Assembly: GCA_016937825.1 (NCBI GenBank)
Contig: JAFGVT010000159.1
Coordinates: 1 to 9,576, forward strand
Reading direction: 5' to 3'
DNA from: Fidelibacterota bacterium
GTDB lineage: Bacteria; Fidelibacterota; Fidelibacteria; Fidelibacterales; Fidelibacteraceae
Length of the DNA stretch: 9,576 bases
Shown: piece by piece, positions 1-6,021 of the stretch
How positions within the stretch are numbered: the first letter of the stretch is position 1
Layout: each line of letters begins with the position of its first letter
Made by a program: the position numbers and the translations under genes
Notes under the pieces: generated by a model
What the model was told of the DNA's origin: nothing
Database searches by the model: none
The model's input: the letters and a program-made list of their open reading frames with translations, nothing else

Positions 1-1
1 G

Positions 2-1702
2 CTGAACTCCCGGATCAACGATCACGTCAACAAAGAGGTCAGCCGGCAACAGCGTGAATTCCTTTTACGCGAACAGCTGGAAGCCATTAAAAAAGAGCTC
101 GGCGAATCCGACGAGGACGATCCCGAGATCCTGGACATGAACAAGAAGCTTGACGCCGTGAAACTGACCGAAGAAGCGCAGAACGCCGTCGAAAAAGAGA
201 TCGAGCGCCTTGCCCTTATGTCCCCCTATTCTTCTGAATACACCGTCAGCAAAAGCTATATCGACTGGATCCTGGACCTCCCCTGGGGGATTTATACCGA
301 AGACAGCCTGGATATCAACCGCGCCGCAACCATTCTGGATGAAGATCACTACGGCTTGACGGATATCAAAGACCGCATTGTCGAATTCCTTTCCGTGCTG
401 AAATTAAAGCAGGATGCAAAAAGTCCCATCCTTTGCCTTGTGGGTCCGCCCGGCGTCGGGAAAACCTCCCTGGGGAAAAGCATTGCCCGCGCCATGCACC
501 GCGAGTTTATCCGTTTTTCCGTCGGCGGCATGCGCGATGAGGCAGAGATCCGGGGACACCGCAAGACCTATATCGGGTCCATGCCGGGACGCATCATCCA
601 GTACATCAAGAAATGCGGATCGCAAAATCCGGTGATCATGCTGGATGAGGTCGACAAGATCGGCAGCGATTTCCGGGGAGATCCCTCTTCTGCCCTGCTG
701 GAAGTTCTCGACCCGGAGCAGAATAAAGATTTCCGCGACAATTACCTGGAAGTGGCCTTTGATCTTTCCAAGGTCTTTTTTATCGCTACCGCCAACAGCA
801 CCCACAGTATTCCGCCGGCCTTGCTCGACCGGATGGAACTTATTACCATGCCCGGATATATTACGCCGGAAAAGGTCCAGATCGCCAAGCAATTTCTGAT
901 CCCGCGGCAGATCAGTCAGAACGGGCTGACGCGCCGCCAGCTGCAATTTTCACCGAAGGTCATTGAAAGCATTATCGAGAACTATACGATGGAAGCCGGC
1001 GTGCGCGGCCTGGAACGCGAGATCGCTTCGGTCTGCCGCAAGACGGCACGTATGTTCGCAAAGGATAATAACGCCAAAAAAGTGACCTTTACCCTGTCCA
1101 ACATGGTGCAATTCCTCGGCCCGAAAAAAATATTCAAGGATGCCCTGCCGACGCGGGATGAGGTCGGAATCGTTGTCGGACTGGCATACACCCAGAGCGG
1201 CGGGGACGTATTGCCCGTTGAGGTCACCCTGATGCCGGGAAAAGGCATTTTCAAGACCACCGGCCAGCTCGGCGACGTGATGAAGGAATCCGTGGAAACC
1301 GCCATATCCTATCTTCGCGCTTCTGCGGAACGGTATCATCTCGAGCCGGTCCAGTTCTTTAAATATGATATCCATATTCATTTTCCCGCCGCGGCGATCC
1401 CCAAGGACGGACCCTCGGCAGGGGTCACGGTAACGACCGCCGTCCTGTCCTGCCTTACCGGCAGAAAGGTTCGCCACGACGTTGCCATGACGGGGGAAAT
1501 ATCGTTGCGCGGCAGGGTCCTGCCGATCGGAGGCGTGCGGGAGAAGGTCACCGCAGCGAAACGGATGAACATGAAAACGGTTATATTACCCAGAGCAAAT
1601 CAATCCGATCTCGAAAAGGTTCCGGAAATGGTGAAAACAGGCATTGAGTTCGTTTTCGTCGACCATTACCGGGATATCGTAGACCGGGTCTTGTTGCCAT
1701 AG
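2..1702 (+). CDS. lon: ATP-dependent Lon protease, 5'-truncated by the window edge
   Basis: Lon is a cytoplasmic AAA+ serine protease that unfolds and degrades misfolded and regulatory proteins. The frame is open from base 2, so the gene begins upstream. About 566 residues are visible against a usual 780-810, so part or all of the N-terminal substrate-binding domain is missing. In fragment numbering, the end of the N-terminal coiled region (QREFLLREQLEAIKKELGE) occupies about residues 18-36, Walker A GPPGVGKT 148-155 and Walker B VIMLDE 211-216. The proteolytic domain follows, with the catalytic serine in KDGPSAG (Ser472; codon 1415-1417) and the catalytic lysine in GGVREKV (Lys515). The Ser-Lys spacing of 43 equals that of E. 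coli Lon (679/722). All key residues are intact, so the enzyme should be active. The stop is TAG, 31 nt before the next gene, with no terminator visible between them; read-through into the downstream gene is possible. Confidence 0.97.
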   Translation: MNSRINDHVNKEVSRQQREFLLREQLEAIKKELGESDEDDPEILDMNKKLDAVKLTEEAQNAVEKEIERLALMSPYSSEYTVSKSYIDWILDLPWGIYTEDSLDINRAATILDEDHYGLTDIKDRIVEFLSVLKLKQDAKSPILCLVGPPGVGKTSLGKSIARAMHREFIRFSVGGMRDEAEIRGHRKTYIGSMPGRIIQYIKKCGSQNPVIMLDEVDKIGSDFRGDPSSALLEVLDPEQNKDFRDNYLEVAFDLSKVFFIATANSTHSIPPALLDRMELITMPGYITPEKVQIAKQFLIPRQISQNGLTRRQLQFSPKVIESIIENYTMEAGVRGLEREIASVCRKTARMFAKDNNAKKVTFTLSNMVQFLGPKKIFKDALPTRDEVGIVVGLAYTQSGGDVLPVEVTLMPGKGIFKTTGQLGDVMKESVETAISYLRASAERYHLEPVQFFKYDIHIHFPAAAIPKDGPSAGVTVTTAVLSCLTGRKVRHDVAMTGEISLRGRVLPIGGVREKVTAAKRMNMKTVILPRANQSDLEKVPEMVKTGIEFVFVDHYRDIVDRVLLP

Positions 1703-1723
1703 AGAACGTTTAATTACTTAACT

Positions 1724-1728
1724 GGAGG
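1724..1728 (+). promoter_or_regulatory. Strong Shine-Dalgarno (GGAGG) for the COG2403-type GTPase
   Basis: GGAGG lies 5 nt before the ATG at 1734 and fixes that start. The surrounding block, TAACTGGAGGTTTGTATGAA, is nearly the same as the leader of the lipoprotein gene at 3509. Confidence 0.8.
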
Positions 1729-1733
1729 TTTGT

Positions 1734-3062
1734 ATGAAACAAACGAACGTCATCATTATGGGTGCGGCAGGACGTGATTTTCATAATTTTAATACCTTCT
1801 TCAGAGGTAACCGGGATTTCCGGGTCGTTGCATTTACCGCAACGCAGATCCCGGATATCGACGGCAGGAAATATCCGGCGGTGCTCGCCGGGGACCTGTA
1901 CCCTGAAGGTATTATGATCTATGATGAATCGCAGCTTCCCGAACTCATAAAAGAACACGATGTCGATCAGGTTGTGTTTTCATATAGCGACGTTCCTCAC
2001 GAAGTAGTTATGCATAAAGCGGCATTAGTCAATGCCTGCGGCGCTGATTTCATCATGATGGGCGGAAAACGGACGATGCTTGCATCGACAAAACCCGTTA
2101 TCGCTATAAATGCAGTTCGGACCGGATGCGGCAAATCGCAGACCACGCGCCGTGTGGTAGGCATTTTAAAAGGAATGGGTTTAAAGGTGGTTTCCGTTCG
2201 CCATCCCATGCCCTACGGGAATCTGGCCGAACAGGCCGTTCAGCGTTTCGGATGCATTGACGATCTGAAGAAGCATCATTGCACCATTGAAGAAATGGAA
2301 GAATACGAACCGCATATCGCGATGGGAAGCGTCATCTATGCGGGCGTAGATTATGAAGCGATCCTGCGGGAGGCCGAGAAGGAAGCCGATGTGATCCTGT
2401 GGGACGGTGGAAATAACGACACGTCCTTTTACGATGCGGATATCATCATCACCGTTACCGATCCGCACCGTCCCGGTCACGAGATCGGCTATTATCCCGG
2501 CGAGACAAATCTCAGAATGGCGGATATCGTGATCATCAACAAGATCGAAACGGCCGACCACGAGGATATCCAGATCGTCCGTGAGAACATCCAGGATGTC
2601 AATCCGAAGGCCGTCATTGTGGATGCCGCCTCCCCGATCTCCATTGAAGACCCGTCGATCATCCGGGGAAAGAAAGTCCTGGTCATTGAGGACGGACCCA
2701 CGCTCACCCATGGCGAAATGGAATACGGCGCGGGAACGGTCGCCGCGGTCAAGTACGGAGCCGCGGACATTGTGGATCCCCGCCCCTTCACGGTCGGTAC
2801 GATCACGAAAACATTCGAGAAATATCCGGATATCGGCATTTTGCTGCCGGCAATGGGTTACGGCGAGCGGCAGATGAAAGATCTTGAAAAAACGATCGAA
2901 AACACCGAATGCGACGCCGTCGTGATCGGGACGCCCATTGACCTTCGGCGGGTGATCAGGATCAAACAGCCTTCGGTCCGCGTCACCTATGACCTGCAGG
3001 AGATCGGGAAGCCCGACCTTCAGGACATTCTGAGTGACCTGGTGCCAAAAATCAAAAAATAG
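1734..3062 (+). CDS. Cyclic 2,3-diphosphoglycerate synthetase-like P-loop GTPase (COG2403 family)
   Basis: This 442-residue protein belongs by sequence character to the family of archaeal cyclic 2,3-diphosphoglycerate synthetase (CpgS), in which an ATP-driven reaction closes 2,3-diphosphoglycerate to its cyclic form. Bacterial members are usually called predicted GTPases and I know of no settled function. Visible features are an N-terminal Rossmann-like segment with the family motif GAAGRDFHNFN (residues 10-20), a second conserved stretch DQVVFSYSDVPHE (78-90), and a P-loop AVRTGCGKSQ (127-136) with Lys134. There is also a Walker B-like WDGGNND (223-229), an NKIE motif (269-272) in the position of the GTPase NKxD, and the family block PTLTHGEMEYGAG (322-334). 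No signal peptide or membrane segment is seen, so it is probably cytoplasmic. The start is set by GGAGG 5 nt upstream. It ends 6 nt before ndk, suggesting translational coupling. Family membership is firm; making cyclic DPG in this organism is only a possibility. Confidence 0.88.
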   Translation: MKQTNVIIMGAAGRDFHNFNTFFRGNRDFRVVAFTATQIPDIDGRKYPAVLAGDLYPEGIMIYDESQLPELIKEHDVDQVVFSYSDVPHEVVMHKAALVNACGADFIMMGGKRTMLASTKPVIAINAVRTGCGKSQTTRRVVGILKGMGLKVVSVRHPMPYGNLAEQAVQRFGCIDDLKKHHCTIEEMEEYEPHIAMGSVIYAGVDYEAILREAEKEADVILWDGGNNDTSFYDADIIITVTDPHRPGHEIGYYPGETNLRMADIVIINKIETADHEDIQIVRENIQDVNPKAVIVDAASPISIEDPSIIRGKKVLVIEDGPTLTHGEMEYGAGTVAAVKYGAADIVDPRPFTVGTITKTFEKYPDIGILLPAMGYGERQMKDLEKTIENTECDAVVIGTPIDLRRVIRIKQPSVRVTYDLQEIGKPDLQDILSDLVPKIKK

Positions 3063-3068
3063 CATGAC

Positions 3069-3467
3069 ATGAAAGAACAAACACTTGCCCTGATCAAACC
3101 CGACGCCATCGCGAAACGCTATCAGGGTCTGATCATTCATGAAATACTTGAAGCCGGCTTCGAGATCAAAGCGATGAAAATGCTGCATCTCACCGAAGAA
3201 GGCGCAAAAGCATTTTATGCCGTTCATAAGGAAAAGGAATTTTACGAACCGCTGGTCGAATTCATGACCAGCGGTTCCATTATCGCCATGATCCTGGAAA
3301 AGGAGAATGCGGTGGCGGACTACCGGGAACTGATGGGACCTACCGATCCCGGGGCGGCCGCGGAAGGAACGCTCCGCAGGAAATTCGCCGAAACCACACG
3401 CAGAAATGCCGTCCACGGCTCGGATAGTCCGGATAACGCGAAAAAAGAGATTGCCTTTTTCTTCTGA
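3069..3467 (+). CDS. ndk: Nucleoside diphosphate kinase
   Basis: Ndk transfers the gamma-phosphate of ATP to nucleoside diphosphates through a phosphohistidine and so balances the NTP and dNTP pools. The 132-residue product has the N-terminal TLALIKPDA motif (5-13), the YRELMGPTDP nucleotide-binding segment (85-94), and the active-site signature NAVHGSDS (113-120) with catalytic His116. Glu127 in KKEI corresponds to the glutamate that hydrogen-bonds the catalytic histidine in the family. The protein stops at the FFF ending the last core element and lacks the short C-terminal tail of E. coli Ndk (143 residues), so it is a compact form rather than a broken one. There is no clear Shine-Dalgarno. 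The ATG lies 6 nt after the upstream TAG, so ribosomes probably re-initiate from the GTPase gene, and co-expression with that gene is likely. Confidence 0.97.
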   Translation: MKEQTLALIKPDAIAKRYQGLIIHEILEAGFEIKAMKMLHLTEEGAKAFYAVHKEKEFYEPLVEFMTSGSIIAMILEKENAVADYRELMGPTDPGAAAEGTLRRKFAETTRRNAVHGSDSPDNAKKEIAFFF

Positions 3468-3498
3468 AAGCATGAAATTACGCTGATAACCGATAATT

Positions 3499-3503
3499 GG
3501 AGG
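3499..3503 (+). promoter_or_regulatory. Strong Shine-Dalgarno (GGAGG) that sets the lipoprotein start
   Basis: GGAGG lies 5 nt before the ATG at 3509. A longer reading from a TTG at 3497 would begin inside this ribosome binding site, so the ATG at 3509 is the likely start. Confidence 0.8.
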
Positions 3504-3508
3504 TTCAT

Positions 3509-4402
3509 ATGAACAATTCCATGAAGCGCCTGTTCATGTGCATTACATTTTTTATGATCATCAGTTGCTCGATGCAGAACAATGTGTTCGTCGGGGATAC
3601 CGTAGATATTGATGATTACAAGCGTCCCGCCGAGATCGTGAAGTATCAGTGGTCTTTTGACACGAAACCGCCCACATCCCGGCTGGACCCCCGTGATTTC
3701 ATCCCAAGCAATTATCACCCGAACGTGACCTTTATCCCGGATGTGGCCGGCAGATACATTGTCCGTCTGACCATGATCGACCATGAAGGCATCGTGATCC
3801 ATAAGAATTTTGTCTTTACCGCTGAAGCGCAGCCGGACTATCTTGCCGGCATCGAGAAACCGAAACAAGAAGAAGCAAAGCAGCAGGAACCCGTAAAACC
3901 TGTTTCAGCCAAGCCCCTTCCCCCCAAGATCGTGGAAGTCCCCAAAGTCGTGGAGACCGTTGTGATCAAACAGACAACCGTCACCAAAACGCCGAATGAA
4001 TGGATCGAAGCCCCCAAACCGGGACAGGACCCGGGAGAGGTCGAACAGACCCCCGCTTATTCCACCTCCACCGAAACAAAACTGATCAAGGACGACAAGA
4101 TCATTTCCGCTCCTCCCCTTGAGGAGACTCAAACGGTCATACCGGCAAGCCCTTCCGTTGAAAATGCGAAATATACCTTACAGGTATCAAGCTCCACCGT
4201 AGAGGCCTATGCCGCCGAATTGCGGGATAAACTCATTGCCCGCGGATATGACGCTTTTATCGAGACAGCCCACATCGAGGGCCTGAAGCGCTATCGCATC
4301 CGCGTGGGCCGTTTTGCGACCTACGAGGAAGCCAAAGCCGGCCTCCGGAAAATGACCGAAAATACCGAATTTGAACCCTGGATAGATAAACTGGGCAAAT
4401 AG
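3509..4402 (+). CDS. SPOR-domain lipoprotein with N-terminal PKD-like region
   Basis: From the ATG at 3509 the product is 297 residues. It has a basic N-terminus (MKR at 5-7), a short hydrophobic segment and a lipobox IISC at 17-20, so cleavage and lipidation at Cys20 are expected. It is probably anchored in the outer or inner membrane facing the periplasm. Residues about 33-107 resemble an Ig/PKD-like beta domain (YQWSFDTKPP, then VTFIPDVAGRYIVRLTMID). A Pro/Lys/Glu/Thr-rich linker spans about 108-220. The C-terminus, about 221-297, is a SPOR domain (YTLQVSSS, LIARGYDAFIE, YRIRVGRFATYEEAKAGL). SPOR domains bind peptidoglycan glycan strands lacking stem peptides, typically at division septa, so a role in division or wall remodelling is inferred. 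The long linker would let the SPOR domain reach the wall from a lipid anchor. It follows ndk by 41 nt with its own strong ribosome binding site. I do not recognise a specific named gene. Confidence 0.85.
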   Translation: MNNSMKRLFMCITFFMIISCSMQNNVFVGDTVDIDDYKRPAEIVKYQWSFDTKPPTSRLDPRDFIPSNYHPNVTFIPDVAGRYIVRLTMIDHEGIVIHKNFVFTAEAQPDYLAGIEKPKQEEAKQQEPVKPVSAKPLPPKIVEVPKVVETVVIKQTTVTKTPNEWIEAPKPGQDPGEVEQTPAYSTSTETKLIKDDKIISAPPLEETQTVIPASPSVENAKYTLQVSSSTVEAYAAELRDKLIARGYDAFIETAHIEGLKRYRIRVGRFATYEEAKAGLRKMTENTEFEPWIDKLGK

Positions 4403-4476
4403 ACCGTCATTTTCAAGGATATATTACCGCATGGAACAGGGTGTCATTTTCTTAATGAACTTCTGTTGCAAAACAC

Positions 4477-4507
4477 TTGACTAAGAGTATTTTCTATTAT
4501 ATCTTTG
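4477..4507 (+). promoter_or_regulatory. Candidate promoter for the yceD-rpmF unit, Bacteroidetes-like
   Basis: TATCTTTG at 4500-4507 fits the Bacteroidetes -7 consensus TAnnTTTG exactly, and TTG at 4477-4479 lies 20 nt upstream, where the -33 TTG element is expected. Read as a sigma70-type promoter instead, it gives TTGACT (4477-4482), a 17-nt spacer and TATCTT (4500-4505). Both readings agree on position. Transcription would start at about 4511-4514, at or just before the yceD ATG, so the mRNA would have almost no leader. The region 4403-4513 is the longest non-coding stretch in the window. Apart from this promoter it holds only a 9-bp direct repeat, GTCATTTTC at 4406 and 4443. Confidence 0.55.
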
Positions 4508-4513
4508 CAGGCT

Positions 4514-5017
4514 ATGAAAATTTTGATATCACACATTTCTGATGATATAACGTTCTTTGATTTTTCAGGTAAAATAGAGGATTTCGATATTCCCGAACTT
4601 GCCGATGATGTCAGGGTCAATGTTTCCATATATCACTCCCGCGGAAGCTACATGTGTTCCGCAGATGTTCAGAGCAGATTTAAGTTAACATGTGACCGCT
4701 GCCTGGGGGATTATCTTTCAGATGTCAACGAACACCTTGATCTGATCTTCACCAAGGAAGAGGACGACGAAAAAGATGACAACATCGTTTTATTGTCGCA
4801 ACAGGATATTGACATCGATCTTCTGCCCCATGTCCGCGAAGCACTGATACTGAGCATCCCTTTTAAGAAATTATGCTCTGAGGATTGCAAGGGCTTATGT
4901 ATCACCTGCGGCGCAGACCTTAATCATGAAGCCTGTACCTGTAAAAATGAAGAACCCGACCCACGGTGGGAAAAATTGAAAGAATTGAAAAAATCGCTTG
5001 AAAGTGCGGAGGAATAA
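4514..5017 (+). CDS. yceD: YceD/DUF177 family protein (large-subunit rRNA accumulation protein)
   Basis: The 167-residue acidic protein belongs to the YceD/DUF177 family, which is almost always encoded just upstream of L32 and is implicated in 23S rRNA or large-subunit accumulation. The family cysteines are present: C60 and C63 in TCDRC, then C121, C125, C129 and C132 in the LCSEDCKGLCITCGADLN block, then C141 and C143. The C-terminal segment DPRWEKLKEL is typical of the family. The cysteine pattern suggests metal binding. The frame can be extended to a TTG at 4505, but the ATG at 4514 is preferred because the TTG lies inside the predicted promoter box. There is no useful Shine-Dalgarno, only GCAGG 2 nt from the ATG, which fits a leaderless message. 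Its TAA shares one base with the rpmF ATG (TAATG), so the two are translationally coupled. Confidence 0.9.
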   Translation: MKILISHISDDITFFDFSGKIEDFDIPELADDVRVNVSIYHSRGSYMCSADVQSRFKLTCDRCLGDYLSDVNEHLDLIFTKEEDDEKDDNIVLLSQQDIDIDLLPHVREALILSIPFKKLCSEDCKGLCITCGADLNHEACTCKNEEPDPRWEKLKELKKSLESAEE

Positions 5018-5199
5018 TGGCAAATCCAAAACGCAGACACTCGCATACCCGGGGTGCAAAACGCAGAACTCATTATACGTTCAAGGAATCTGCAGTTTCA
5101 ACCTGTGAACATTGCGGGCAACCGAAAATGCCGCATCGCGTATGTCAGCATTGCGGTTATTACAAGAACCGTCCCGTTGTCACACCAAAAGAAAGTTAA
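5017..5199 (+). CDS. rpmF: 50S ribosomal protein L32
   Basis: This 60-residue basic protein of the large ribosomal subunit opens with the typical ANPKRRHSHTRGAKRRTHY segment. It carries a zinc ribbon with C30-x2-C33 and C43-x2-C46, so it is the zinc-binding (C+) form. GGAGG at 5008-5012 lies 4 nt before the ATG, and the start overlaps the yceD stop by one base. The yceD-rpmF pairing is conserved across many bacteria. A strong inverted repeat begins 8 nt after the stop. Confidence 0.97.
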   Translation: MANPKRRHSHTRGAKRRTHYTFKESAVSTCEHCGQPKMPHRVCQHCGYYKNRPVVTPKES

Positions 5200-5206
5200 T
5201 TTTATT

Positions 5207-5251
5207 TAAGCAAGCTATCAGAATGTTCGCATTGTTCTGATAGCTTGCTTA
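5207..5251 (+). repeat. Perfect 17-bp inverted repeat (stem-loop) between rpmF and rnc
   Basis: The arms are 5207-5223 (TAAGCAAGCTATCAGAA) and 5235-5251, exact reverse complements, with an 11-nt loop TGTTCGCATTG. It begins 8 nt after the L32 stop and ends 12 nt before the RNase III ATG. It could be an intrinsic terminator for the yceD-rpmF transcript. However, on the plus strand the only T run (TTTT at 5257-5260) starts 6 nt past the stem, and the minus-strand exit is A-rich, so it is a poor match to a classical terminator. A processing or control hairpin in the rnc leader is the other main reading. Confidence 0.85.
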
Positions 5252-5263
5252 CCATATTTTATT

Positions 5264-6019
5264 ATGGTAAATATCTTTCACAAAATCAGATCCGTCTATT
5301 ATCTGTTCTTCCCGAATAAGCCGCACCGTCTTGCCAAGAAAGTCTATAATGTTTATCCCTATTCATTCAATGACGAAGAGCTGCTAAAGCAGGCGTTCAC
5401 GCATACTTCCGCCATCGATTATGAGACTCAGACCAAGGGCGATTCCTATGAGCGCCTTGAATTCCTCGGGGATGCGGTCATCGAATTGATCGTGACCCGT
5501 TTTCTGTTCGAGCAATTCATGGAAGCCAAGGAAGGCGAATTGACACAAATGCGCGCCAAGCTGGTCAACCGCACCACCCTGGCCTCGATCGCCCGGGGAT
5601 TGCATTTCGGCCAGTTTTTGCTTCTGGGCAAAAGCGGCGAGAACGACAATCTTCGCAACTCAAGTTCCATCCTGTGCGATATTTACGAATCGTTTATCGG
5701 AGCTCTTTTCCTGGACGGCGGTTTCAAGGCGGCTTATAATTTTACGTATCAGACACTTCTGTCAAAACACAAGCGCCTGCTCCCGGCCGCCGAGATACAA
5801 AATTACAAAGGCAAATTGCTTGAGTATTGCCAGCAGCACAACCTGGACATGCCCCGCTTTATCACGACGCACGAAGAAGGTCCCGCTCACGGCAAGTACT
5901 TTGAGATCTCGGTACAGGTGGGAAAGGATTCACTCGGCAGCGGTTCGGGCACCACAAAAAAAGCCGCCAGTCAACGGGCAGCGCGCCAGGCCCTGGTCTC
6001 CTTGCTCGATTCCGAATAA
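5264..6019 (+). CDS. rnc: Ribonuclease III
   Basis: RNase III cleaves double-stranded RNA and processes rRNA precursors and structured mRNAs. The 251-residue protein has an N-terminal extension of about 27 residues (MVNIFHKIRSVYYLFFPNK) of the kind I associate with FCB-group enzymes. The catalytic domain carries the signature ERLEFLGDAV (63-72), with acidic residues Glu63, Glu66 and Asp70. It also has CDIYESFIGALFLDGG (138-153), with Asp139 and Glu142 matching the E. coli D114/E117 pair. A double-stranded RNA-binding domain covers about 180-248 (NYKGKLLEYCQQ to TTKKAASQRAARQAL). All catalytic residues are present. The ATG at 5264 has no Shine-Dalgarno, but no other ATG or GTG lies nearby in frame and the extension looks natural. 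It stops 2 nt before the ptsI stop on the other strand. The hairpin just upstream may control it. Confidence 0.96.
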   Translation: MVNIFHKIRSVYYLFFPNKPHRLAKKVYNVYPYSFNDEELLKQAFTHTSAIDYETQTKGDSYERLEFLGDAVIELIVTRFLFEQFMEAKEGELTQMRAKLVNRTTLASIARGLHFGQFLLLGKSGENDNLRNSSSILCDIYESFIGALFLDGGFKAAYNFTYQTLLSKHKRLLPAAEIQNYKGKLLEYCQQHNLDMPRFITTHEEGPAHGKYFEISVQVGKDSLGSGSGTTKKAASQRAARQALVSLLDSE

Positions 6020-6021
6020 CG

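Noticed and set aside
404..1477. Minus-strand open frames of 175-180 codons opposite lon
   Set aside because: They are antisense to the strongly conserved AAA+ and protease domains of Lon, with no motif or start signal.
3069..3467. Possible active-site loss in Ndk, where SDSPDNA differs from the E. coli SDSVESA
   Set aside because: The positions that differ vary among active family members; catalytic His116 and the supporting Glu127 are present.
2181..3473. A 430-codon open frame on the minus strand opposite the GTPase gene and ndk
   Set aside because: The plus-strand frames match two known families with intact motifs; the antisense translation is rich in His, Asp, Arg and Phe with no recognisable domain and is a shadow of codon bias.
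3497..3508. Longer lipoprotein start at TTG 3497
   Set aside because: This TTG overlaps the GGAGG site that serves the ATG at 3509, and the extra residues would push the signal peptide inward.
4406..4451. Direct repeat of GTCATTTTC, 37 bp apart, upstream of yceD
   Set aside because: Only 9 bp and AT-rich; chance or a weak regulatory site cannot be distinguished and nothing else supports it.
5207..5263. Classical rho-independent terminator
   Set aside because: The stem is strong, but no T run directly follows it on either strand, so I list it as an inverted repeat with termination as one option.
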